A stretch of DNA of 64,000 nucleotides from Gemmobacter sp. 24YEA27 (GTDB lineage Bacteria > Pseudomonadota > Alphaproteobacteria > Rhodobacterales > Rhodobacteraceae): contig NZ_JASJPW010000007.1 of the NCBI RefSeq assembly GCF_030052995.1, positions 70,875-134,874 on the forward strand. Reading direction: 5' to 3'. The notes beneath the pieces are model-generated. The model did not search any database, was not told the origin of the DNA, and saw nothing but the letters and a program-made list of their open reading frames with translations. Each line of letters begins with the position of its first letter. The stretch's first letter is position 1. This document shows, one piece after another, positions 50,170 to 60,900 of the stretch. A program made the position numbers and the translations under genes.

Positions 50170-51615
50170 ATGACCCGGCACCTGCGCGCGGGCCTTATGA
50201 TCGCCGCTTCGCGCATCTTTGCGCAGGTGGCGCAGTTCGTGGTTTTTCTGCTGGCTGCGGCCCTGATGGGTCCGGCGGACTTCGGCATCTTCGCGCTGGT
50301 TTCGGCCTGGGCTTATATTATGGGCGCGCTGGCCGGGTCGGGGTGGGCGGAATATGTCATGCAATGGCACGAGCCCGGAGATGCCGTTCCCCGCCGCGTC
50401 TTGGGCATGTCGGCGATCAGCGGCGCGACCATGGCGCTGATCGTCGCGATACTGACGCTGGCGATGCCGCTGATCACCCGTGATCCCGTGGTGATCCCGC
50501 TGATGTTGCTGTTCGCGGTCACCATTCTCCTCGGGGCGGTGGCCAATACCCTTGCCGGTGTGCTGAACCGACAGGAGCGCCTGACCACCGCGGCGCTGGC
50601 CCTGATTGCCGCCGAGCTGGCCGGGTTGGTGGTGTCGGTTGGCCTGCTGCTTGCGGGATACGGCGTCTTTGCGCTGGCTTGGGGACGGATCGTCTTTACG
50701 GGCACCTGGATGGTGACTGGCTTCGTAACCAGCCGCATGTCACCCGATTTCCGGCTGCAGCGCGATGAGGTCCGGCCCGTGCTGGCCTATGTTTCGCGCA
50801 TTATTGTGGTGCGGCTGCTGATGAACCTGCGCCTTTACAGTGCGACGCTGGTCATCGGCATCTTCCTCGGCGCGGCTGAGGCAGGATGGTTTCGTGCCGG
50901 CAGCGCCTCGCGGGCGCTGTGGGCGAGGTCCTGACCGAACCGGGCCGCGTGCTCGCCTGGAGCCTGTTCCGGGACGCCCGCAACCGGGCGCCGGCGGGCG
51001 AGGGCTTTCAGCGCACCGCGCGGCGGATGTTTCCGCTGGCGCTGTCGTGGCGCTGCCGCTGTTCGCGGTGCTGGTGCTGCTGGCCAAGGATATCATCCTG
51101 ACGCTGCTTGGTCCGGCCTGGCTGCCTGCGGTGCCGGTATTGCAGGCACTGGCGGTGGCGCAGGGGATCTTTACCACCGGATTTGCGCTGGAACCCGTTC
51201 TTTCTCTGGCGGGTGCCGTCAGGTTCTGCCGGGGATAATGCTGATAAGTTCTCTGATCGGCTTGACGCTGACCCTGGCTGCCGCGCCCTTCGGCATGGTC
51301 TGGATCGCGCTTGCCCAGGTCTTGGCTGCGGCAGTGATCTTTCTCTACAATGCCCGGATGCTGTGGCGCCATGCGGGCGTCGATTGGCGTCTGATCGCGC
51401 GCGACTGCTGGCCACAATGCCTTGCAGTTGTAATTGCGGTTTGGATTACACGTCTTATGCGTGATTCCGATATTGCGGGATCAGGGCTGACCACCGTTCT
51501 GGTCCTGGGAACTTCGCTTGTTCTGATCCATTTGATGGTGCTGTGCCTGCTGGATCCGCGTATTCCGCGCCGGGTCGCAACCATGCTGCAGCGCAGAGAT
51601 TCTAAAAAATATTGA
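50170..51615 (+). CDS. Polysaccharide flippase (Wzx-like), frameshifted
   Basis: ATG 50170 follows GGAGAGGAG. The frame begins HLRAGLMIAASRIFAQVAQF and has paired helices and loops typical of the Wzx/MATE-type polysaccharide flippase family (MGPADFGIFALVSAWAYIMG). At least three single-base shifts (near 50925, 51045 and 51230) divide it; joined, it is about 480 residues with around twelve helices, ending RRDSKKY. It would move the lipid-linked repeat unit across the inner membrane for the Wzy-like polymerase. Confidence 0.8.
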
Positions 51616-51770
51616 AGCCGGAGAACTGGTTAAACAGGACGCTGCTGAGATGCCATAACATAGACATAATTTTGTCAATTTTCATTAAACCCTAGTATAC
51701 TGAGCGAACCGAAGCGATTCGAACTTATACGACCTGCATTTATCCCCATTTCTCCGTGGCGGGCTAACGC

Positions 51771-52483
51771 ATGCGTGTCGACATCCATCAAGATAATGCG
51801 AAAGTATTTGTGGTCTCCGAAGTCATTCCGCCAAGGCGGATTGAGGAGGTCGCTGCGAAAAAAGAACGACTTTACTCAAGAATTGGGAAGCCTGTTCTTG
51901 ATCGGATATTTGCGTTTTTTGCGCTGATATTCTTTGCACCGTTCTTTTTTATCATTGCGGTATCAATTCTGGTTTCAGACAGGGGTCCGGTCCTTTTCCG
52001 TCATAAAAGAATTGGGAAAGACGGCCGTCCGTTTTACTGCCTGAAGTTTCGCACCATGGCCTCTGATGCAGAAACAAGGCTGCGCCATATCCTTGAAAAC
52101 GATCCGCTTGCGCGGGCGGAATGGGATGCAAGTCATAAATTGACTCATGACCCAAGGATAACCTGCCTTGGCGCTTTTTTCCGCAAAACCAGCCTGGATG
52201 AATTGCCGCAATTCTGGAATGTCCTGCGCGGTGAAATGTCCGTCGTTGGCCCGCGTCCGATTGTTGAAGCCGAAATGCATCATTACGGCGATGACATAAC
52301 GTCTTACCTCGCGGTTTTGCCGGGGATCACCGGATTGTGGCAGGTCTCCGGCGTAGTGATACGACCTATCTGGAACGGGTGGCGCTGGATGTCGATTACA
52401 CCAGCCGGTGCAACCTGCTGCTGGATCTCGGGATTATTCTGAAAACTGTGAAGACCGCGCTCTTGCGCGAAGGGGCACGCTAA
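51771..52483 (+). CDS. Priming sugar transferase (ExoY/WbaP catalytic type), frameshifted at 3' end
   Basis: From ATG 51771 there is a short cytoplasmic start, then one re-entrant or membrane helix ([19 protein letters not shown]). The bacterial sugar transferase domain follows: [45 protein letters not shown] and [13 protein letters not shown] shift near 52355 leads to the true end ([15 protein letters not shown] to LLREGAR, TAA 52481-52483). About 237 residues. It transfers the first sugar phosphate to undecaprenyl phosphate and so starts repeat-unit assembly. Confidence 0.85.
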
Positions 52484-52510
52484 GAGGGCAAGCCCGACAC
52501 ATTTGCCACG

Positions 52511-52648
52511 TCAAAGGAAGAAATAGCCGATGACCAGCAGCCAGAAGACAAGACAAAACAGCACGACGATCAGCCGGAGTTCCCGCGCCGACAGTTTTCG
52601 GATCACTTCCGCGCAAAGTGAATGCGCCGCGCGTGCCAGTCGTGCCAC
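52511..52648 (-). CDS. Tiny single-pass membrane peptide 2 (45 residues)
   Basis: From GTG 52648 it begins with a basic amphipathic stretch (RLARAAHSLCAEVIRKL), then one transmembrane helix (LRLIVVLFCLVFWLLVI) and the end GYFFL. It shares LR-x2-V-x-L-x-C-x2-FW with the peptide at 49822-49947. It fills the gap between two plus-strand genes and is convergent to the sugar transferase. It is too small to classify; a regulator of a membrane enzyme is one possibility. Confidence 0.5.
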   Translation of the reverse strand: MARLARAAHSLCAEVIRKLSARELRLIVVLFCLVFWLLVIGYFFL

Positions 52649-52772
52649 CTTGCCGCTGCCCCACCTGTTTTATACTTAGATATGAATTATCCACGCCTCC
52701 GCCCTCGTGTCAATTCGCATCCTGCGGAGGGCTGTCCGCCGGTGGCCTCGCGCCTGAGGCTCAGGTGATGCC

Positions 52773-53647
52773 ATGGGGCTGCTGATCGGCATTCCCACGC
52801 GCGGTCGCAGGGCAATTGTCGGCCGGTGCTGCGCGACATTGCACGCCAGACCCGGCTGCCTGACCGGGTCATCCTGGTCATCACGGCGCAAGAGGACCTG
52901 GATTTCGCAGATCTGCGCGACGTGCCCTTCTCTGCACAGGTTCTGACGGCGGAGCCCGGTCTGACACGGCAGCGGAATGCCGCGCTGGAGGCGGCGGCAC
53001 CCGACGATCTTCTGCTGTTTCTGGATGATGACTTTGTCATGGCCGAAGATTACGTGGCGAACCTTTATCTCCTGTTAACGACGATGCCCGATCTGGTGAT
53101 GCTGACCGGCATGTGCTGCCGATGGCATCGTCGGTCCGGGCCTTGGCTTTGACGAGGCGCGGCGCTGGTGGACAGGCTGCCACCCGTGGCCCCGGATGCC
53201 GCGCGGGTGCCGGTCTATAACGGCTATGGCTGCAATATGGCTATTCGCATGGCGCCTGTGGCGGCCCATGGCCTGCGCTTTGACACGAGACTGCCCCTGT
53301 ACGGCTGGCTGGAGGATGTCGATTTCTCGCGCCAGCTGCGGCCCCATGGCGCAATCCGCTGGTCGAACGCCTGCGCGGCGTTCATATGGGCACGCGCACC
53401 GGGCGCAGCAATGGGCTGCGTCTGGGCTATTCCCAGATTGCCAACCCGCTGTATCTGCTGCGCAAACGCACGATGCGCCCGGATCGTGCGCTGGCCATGC
53501 TCATGCGAAACCTGCTGGCCAATCTGGCGAAATCCGCCCGCCCCGAACCCGGATCGACCGGCCGGGCGGCTGCGCGGCAATCTGCGGGCGCTGTCCGATC
53601 TGATGCGCGGCAAGCTGAGCCTGAAACGCATAACGGAGTTCGAGTGA
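52773..53647 (+). CDS. GT2-family glycosyltransferase (frameshifted)
   Basis: The start is placed at ATG 52773 (MGLLIGIPTRGR). GT-A features are the nucleotide-binding opening, PGLTRQRNAALEAAAPDDLL and the DDD-type metal motif (LLFLDDDFVMAEDYV). Then come YNGYGCNMAIRM and GWLEDVDFSRQL, the acceptor-side ED motif. Shifts occur near 52830, 53125-53150, 53390 and 53545. About 290 residues when joined. It would add a sugar to the repeat unit. Its TGA overlaps the next ATG by one base. Confidence 0.75.
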
Positions 53648-54990
53648 TGATACCGGCGCGGCTCACCCAGCTCGTGATCGTGACCGATTTCTCGGCGGTG
53701 CGGGGCGGTGCGGCGCAGGTCGCAATGCTGCAGGCGCGACTGATGCTGAAACGGGGTCTGCGGGTCACAGTTTTGCAGGCGACAGCGGACAGCATATTCC
53801 TGACGGGATGGGCGCGTCGCCCCTGGGAAAGTCGCCTGCTGGAAGAAAGCCGCGCAAGGGCGATGACGCGGGGGATCTGGAACGAAAGGGCACGCGGCAA
53901 CTGCGGACTGGATCGCGGCGCATGGCGACCGCGGCACGGTCTATCACCTCCATGGATGGCAGCAGATCCTCTCTGCCGCGGTGGTGGCAGCCCTGCGACC
54001 GGTGGCGGGGCGGGTTGTCCTCCACGCGCATGATTATTTCCTGGCCTGTCCGAATGGTGCGTTCTTTGATTACCGGGCCGGAGTGACTTGTGATCTGTCG
54101 CCGATGTCGCTGGGCTGTGTGACCTGCAATTGCGACAAGCGCAGCGCCGCGCAGAAGCTGTGGCGCGTCGCGCGGCAGGCCGTGCAGAACCGGGCGGTGT
54201 CGCGGATGTTGCCCGAGGCGACGGTGGTGCTGTTGCACGAGGGATGAAGCGGCGACTGACCCATCCCGCACTCAGGAACGTGCTTACCCTGCCGAACCCG
54301 GTAGATCCGGGCCGTGATTGCAAGCGATCCCGCGTCGCAGCAGGGATTTTTGTATATAGGGATGTCCATGTCTATAAGGGCGTCTGGCTCCTGGCCGAGG
54401 CGGCGCGCGGGCCGGAGTTCCCTGCGGTTTGTCGGAACCGGCGCCGATCTGGAGCGTCTGGCCAGGGCTTACCCCGAACATGGCTACAGCGGCTGGCTGG
54501 ACCGGGACGGGCTGGCCAGCGAGATGGCCGCCGCGCGGTGCTGGTCGCGCCAGCCTGGCGCCGGAACCCTTCGGCCTTGCCCCGGTCGAGGCGCTGGCCG
54601 CCGGTCTGCCGGTAATCCTGTCGGATTCCATTGCTGCTTTGCGAAACGCTGGCCGCTCATGCCGCCTGCGCCGGGTTCCGCAGCGGCAATACCGATGCGC
54701 TGGCGGCGCTGCTGCGCGATCTGGCGGGTGATGATGCGCGCCTTCGCCGGATGGCTCTCGCCGCCCCCGCTGCGGCGTCTCTGGTGTCGCTCGCCCCCGA
54801 TACCTGGGCCGACCGGCTGGACTTGCTCTACGCCTCGATGCTGCACAGGCAGGAGACCCGCGAAGCCAGGGGGCCCGGCGATCATCGGCCAGAGGCCGCA
54901 CCTGTCGAAGATCAGGCAATGGACCGGGCAAACTTCGGGCCCGGTCGGGGCCACGCGCCGGTTGGCCATCGTCATGCGATGAAAGGGTGA
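53647..54990 (+). CDS. GT4-family glycosyltransferase (heavily frameshifted)
   Basis: ATG 53647 overlaps the previous stop. Segments in order: VIVTDFSAVRGGAAQVAML (donor-side start), VVLHAHDYFLACPNGAFFD, CVTCNCDKRS, a GT-B linker (NVLTLPNPVDP), FVGTGADLERLARAYPEHG and the E-x7-E region (EPFGLAPVEALAAGLPVIL). At least seven single-base shifts fall between 53800 and 54650, more than in any other gene here. The order of motifs is still that of one GT4 enzyme of about 440 residues. The C-terminal 35 codons lack domain character. It ends 2 bp before the megasynthase start. Confidence 0.7.
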
Positions 54991-54992
54991 TC

Positions 54993-57900
54993 ATGGATCG
55001 GGACATTGCGGCGCGTTTACAGGCCCTGGAATATGACCCGCAGCAAGGCCTCTGGGCCAGCTTCGGCCGGGTGGCGGCGCTGGCACCCGACCAGCCGGCC
55101 GTGATCTGCGATGATCTGTGTCTGACCTATGCGCAAGCGGCGCGGGCCGCAGAAAACATCGCCTCGCATCTGATCGGGCGCGGGTTGCAGCCCGGGGGCG
55201 GGTGGCGCTGATCGCACAACGCTCGGCCGATGCCATCCTGGCGATGCTGGCGGTGCTGCGCGCGGGCGGCGCCTATATCCCGCTGGACCCGGCTTATGCC
55301 AGCGAACAGGTGGGCTATATCCTTGGTCACGCGGCGCCCGGGTTTATCCTCCATGATGCCGCCTCTGCCGCGCTTGTGACAGAGCTGGCGCAGCCGGGCG
55401 GGCAGGTTGTGCTGGAGATCGGGGTCGCGAAAGCCGGGGTCGCGAATTCGGGAGCCGCTGCTTGCGATTTTCCGCAGCGGCGCGGGGCGGATACCGCCTA
55501 TATCATCTATACCTCCGGCTCGACCGGGCGGCCAAAAGGCGTGGTGGTGCCTCAGCGGGCGCTGGCGCGGATCGCCTTTGATCAGGGCGCGCTGACCCTG
55601 CCGCCGGCGAAGTGATGCTGCATTCCTCAACCATCGCTGCCGATGGCTGTGCAGTTGAGATCTGGCCTGCACTGCTGACCGGAAGCACGGTGCTGATCGT
55701 GCCGGGGCCGAAACCCTCGCTGGATCTGCTGGCCGCCGCGATCCGGCGGCACCGGCCCACCGCAGCCGCGTTCTACACCGGGATTTTTCACCTGCTGATC
55801 GAGCATCGGCTGGAGGATCTGGGCAGTTTCCGCCGCATGGCCGCTGGGGGAGATGTGATGTCGGCCGCGCAGGCCAGGCGCCTGCTGGATCGCTGGCCAG
55901 AGATCCGGCTGTTCAACCTCTATGGCCCCAGCGAGGCGACCGTCTATGCCGCGATGCATCAGGTGCAGCGGGAAGACCTGACCGGGGGCGCGATTCCGAT
56001 TGGCCGCGCCGAGGCGCATGGCGCCTGTCTGGTTCTGGCCGATGACCTGGCACCTTGCCCGGAGGGAGTGGCCGGGCAGCTGGCGATCACCGGGCTTGGG
56101 CTGGCTGATGGCTATCTGGACCAGCCCGAACAGACCGCCGCGCAATTCATCGCCGATCCGCGCCCCGGCCAGGCAGGCCGCGCCTATCTGACCGGCGATC
56201 TGGTGCGGATGCGTCCTGATGGCGCGCTGGACTTCCTTGGCCGTACCGACCGGCAGGTCAAGATCGGCGGGCGGCGGATCGAACTGGACGAGGTCGAACA
56301 TGTCATGCGTCAGCATCCCGCGCTCGCGGATGTGGCGGTGGTTCTGGCAGAAGGCAGTGCCGGCAAGCGGATCGTGGCCTTTGCCAAGCCCGCCGCCGGA
56401 CTGCCTTCCGATGAACGCGCCTTCCTGCGTGGTGTGATCGCCGATCTGCGCCGTGACCTGCCCGAGGGCATGTTGCCCCGCCAGACCCGGCTGATGACCG
56501 ATCTGCCGCTTACGACCAATGGCAAGATTGACCGCAAGGCGCTGGTGGCGCTGGCGGATCAGCCACAGCCACAGGCGGTTGCGATCGCGGCGCTTGCCCC
56601 CGAGAGTTTGCTGGCCGTGATAACCGGGGTCTGGGACCAGGTGCTGCACTGCGGTCCGGTCGCGCCGGACACCACATTCTTTGAGGCAGGCGGCACCTCA
56701 CTGCAACTGCTGGATGCTCATGCCGCGCTTCAGGCCTGTCTCGGGCTGGATTTCGACGTTACCCTGATGTTCGAAACCCCGCGCGCCGGGGATCTGGCAC
56801 GACGACTGGCCGATCTCGGGGCCAATACGCAGATATCACCCGGGCGAGGCTCACCTGCGCCGGCCCGCGCGCCTCTGGTGCGGTGGCGATCATCGCCTTA
56901 GCGGGCCGGGCGCCGGGTGCGGCCCTGATGCAGGATCTGTGGCAGCATATCCGGCAGGGCGATAACCTGATCCGCCCGATCCCGCGTGACCGGATCGAGG
57001 ACAGCTTCACCCCCGAAGAGCGTCTGTTGCCGACCTATGTCGCGGCCCGCCCCGGGCTTCCTGATGTTGACATGTTCGACGCGGCGTTTTTCGGAATGTA
57101 CCCGCGTGAGGCCGCGCTTACCGATCCGCAGGGCAGGGTGTTCCTGGAAATCTGCCATGAGGTGCTCGAACAGGCCGGCCATGATCCCGAGCGGTTCCCG
57201 GGCAGGATCGGGGTATGGGCAGGAAGCAGTTTCAGCACCTATTTGGTGCGCAACATCATGGCAGAGCGCAAGACGGCGCTGGAGATTCTGACCGGGCTTC
57301 AGATCAGTCATTACCCGGAAATGACCGGTAATCTGGCCGATAGTCTTGCCACCCGCGTGGCCTATCGGCTCGATCTGAAAGGTCCGGCGATGACGGTGGC
57401 GACGGCCTGTTCTACCTCGTTGACGGCGATGGCGCAGGCGGTGCTGGGCTTGCGCGCCGGGCAATGTGACATGGCACTGGCCGGGGGCGTGTCGATCACT
57501 TTCCCGCAGACGCGTGGCTATCTTTGCCAGGAGGGGGGGATGGTCTCGCCCGACGGGATCTGCCGACCCTTCGACGCCGATGCGGGAGGCACCGTCTTTG
57601 GCCATGGTGCGGGCGTCGTCGCGCTTCGGCGGCTGGAGGATGCGCTGGCCGATGGCGACCGCGTGCTCGCAGTGATCCGGGGCGTCGGCATCAACAATGA
57701 CGGGGCCGACAAGATCTCCTACACCGCGCCCTCAGTGACGGGCCAGGTTGATGCGATCCGCATGGCCTGGGCCGAGGCGGGGCTGACCCCGGGTGATGCG
57801 GATTACATCGAGTGTCATGGCACCGCGACCCCGCTGGGCGACCCGATCGAGTTGCGCAGCCTGTCGCTGGCCGCCGGGCCGGGGCGCGGGGCCGAGACCT

Positions 57901-60900
57901 GTGCGATTGGCTCCATCAAGGGAAATATTGGCCATCTGGATGCGGCGGCAGGGGTGATGGGGTCATCAAGGTCGCACAGGTGCTGTCGCAGCGGGTGATC
58001 CCGCCGGTCGCAAATTTCCGCACACTGAACCCAAGGATCGACCTGAAAGACACGCCCTTCCATGTACCGCAGACCGAGGTGGCCTGGCAGGGCCGGGGCC
58101 CGATGCGCGCCGGGGTCAGCAGTTTCGGCGTCGGCGGCACGAATGTGCATCTGGCCCTGGAAGAAGCCCCGCCGCCTGTCTGCGCGCCGCAGGTAGATGC
58201 GTGCAGATCCTTCCCCTGTCCGCCCGCTCGCCCGAGGCGCTGGAGGCGCTGCGCAACAACCTTGCCGCTATGCTGGAGGCCGGGGAGGCCGCCCCGGCAC
58301 TGGCCGATATCGCCTTCACCCTGCAAGAGGGCGGGGGCAGTACCCCTGGCGTATTTTGGTTGCTGCCGAAACCAGGACCGCCGCCGCGACGCTGCTGCGC
58401 AAGACCGCGCGGCCTGCGGCTGCAACGGTCGGTACGGCGCCGCGCATCGCCTTCATGTTCCCGGGGCAGGGCGCACAATACCCCGGCATGGGCGCCGGGC
58501 TGTACAGGCAGGAACCAGAGTTCGCCCGCTGGGTCGATCTCGGCGCCGAAATCCTGCGCCCGATCCTGGGCCTCGATCTCAACACCCTGCTGGCGCGGGG
58601 CGATCATTGCGACGTCGACGCGGCCCGGCTGTTGCGCGACACAAGGCTGACGCAGCCTGCGCTTTACCTCGTGCAATTTGCGCTGGGCCGGCTGTGGCAG
58701 TCGCGGGGCGTCAGCCCTGCCGCGATGATCGGCCATTCGGTCGGAGAATTCGCGGTCGCGGCGCTGTCGGGCGTGTTCAGCTTCGAGGACGGGCTGCGGC
58801 TGATCGCCAGGCGCGGCCAGCTGATGCAGGATCAGCCGCCCGGCGGGATGCTGTCGGTGCGCGCCACGATGGAGGAACTGGAACCGCATCTGGATGGCAG
58901 TCTCGACCACGCCGCCCGCAATGCGCCGAAGCTCCAGGTGATGGCCGGACCCGGCGAGGCGATCGCGGCACTGGCCCTGAGGCTCCAGGCGGTGAGCATC
59001 GCCTCGACGCCGCTTCACACTTCGCACGCTTTCCATTCGCGGATGATGGACCCGGTCTGCAATGCTCTCGCGCAGGAGTTTCAGACGCTGTCGCTGCGGA
59101 GGCCACAGATCCCGTGGGTCAGCACGGTCACCGGCGACTGGATCAACGCAGATCAGGCGACCTCGCCCGCCTATTGGGCCGGTCAGGCCCGCCGGTCGGT
59201 GGCCTTCGAAACTGCGATCCGCAAGCTGGCCGGGGACGGCCCGCTGGTCCTTGTGGAATGCGGCCCCGGGGCGGTTCTCTCGGCCTTTGCCGGGCAAATC
59301 CTGACACGCGACGGGGGCGCCACGATACTGCAATCGCTGCCGGATCACAGCGGAGCCGAGGCGGATGCCGTGACCATGGCGCGCAGCTTCGGGCGGCTTT
59401 GGGCGGCGGGTTGCCCGGTGGACTGGGGCAAGGCCGGACCGCGCGGGCAGGCCCGGGTCGTGCTGCCGACCTATCCCTTCCAGCGTAAACGACACTGGAT
59501 CGACCTTCCCGCCGCGGAAATGCCCCTCGCTGCGAAGCCCTCAGCCATTGCCCTCCATACGCCGAACGGGAGTGTTGTCATGTCGACCGCAGTGCCTGCA
59601 ACCGCCTCCGCCTCCGCCCCCGCCGCAGCCCCTGCTCCTGCCGCAGCCCCCGCCGCGGCCTCAGCCGCAAACCGCAAACCGCGGCTGACGGCCGACCTTC
59701 TGGCCACGCTGCGCGATCTGTCGGGCGAGGACCTGGGCCCTGCCGACGCGAGCCTGAGTTTCCTCGAACTGGGCTTCGACTCGCTGTTCCTCGGCCAGTT
59801 CACCCAGAAACTGGCGCAGATGCACGGCTGCACACTGACGTTCCGGCAGTTGCTGTCCGATTATCCCTCGGTCGAGGTGCTGGTCGCCTATCTGGATGAA
59901 ACTTTGCCCCCGGATGCGCCCGCAGCAGCCCCGGTGGCGGCCCCGATTGCTGTGTCGCTGCCCGATGCCGGCGTGCCGGTACCCGCGCCTGCGCCTGTGG
60001 TCAGCTTTACCCAGCCCTCGGCACAGCCTTTCGCCCCGATCGCTGTTGGTGTTTCCGTCGCGGGCGAGGGGATGGCCGCCGTGGTGCAGGCGCAGCTTCA
60101 GACCATGCAGGCCATCTTTGCCGGGCAACTGGCGGCGCTGTGCCAGCCGCAGATCCTCTCGGCGCCGATCACGGTGCAGGCGCCAGCGATCCTGCACGTG
60201 ACCCCGCCAGTATCCCCGCCTGCTACTTCGCTCTCCGCTCCGGCTGTGGCGCGCGGTGCTGAACCCTCCCCCGCCAGGCCCGGTTTCTCCATAGGACGCG
60301 CGACCAACACCGGCGGCGGCGATCTGACCCCGGCGCAAGCCGCCTTCGCGCGCGACCTGTCGCAGCGCTATGCGGCGCGGTTCCCGAAAACCCGCGAGCA
60401 GACCCAGAAATACCGCGCCACGATGGCCGATCCGCGCACCGTCGCCGGGTTCCGGCAGGAGTGGAAGGATCTAGTCTTCCCGGTTGTGGCAGACCGCGCC
60501 CGTGGATCTAAGATCCATGACATCGATGGCAACAGCTTTGTCGATTATGTTAACGGCTTTGGCACCACGGCCTTCGGCCATGCTCCCGATTTCGTCAATA
60601 ATGCCGTCGCCGCACAACTTACGCGCGGCTATGCCATCGGCCCGCAATCCGATCTGGCGGGCGAGACGGCCGAGCGTTTCGCCCGGCTCGTCGGGCATGA
60701 GCGGGTGACCTTTTGCAACACCGGCTCAGAGGCGGTGATGGCAGCGATGCGACTGGCTCGCGCCGTGACAGGGCGGGACAGGGTCGTCGTCTTTTGCAAC
60801 GATTATCACGGTCAGTTCGACGAGGTCCTGGTCAAGGGCCGGGGGCGCAGCGACAGCCCTGATGCGCTGCCCATCGCCCCTGGCATCCCGCGCAGCGGAT

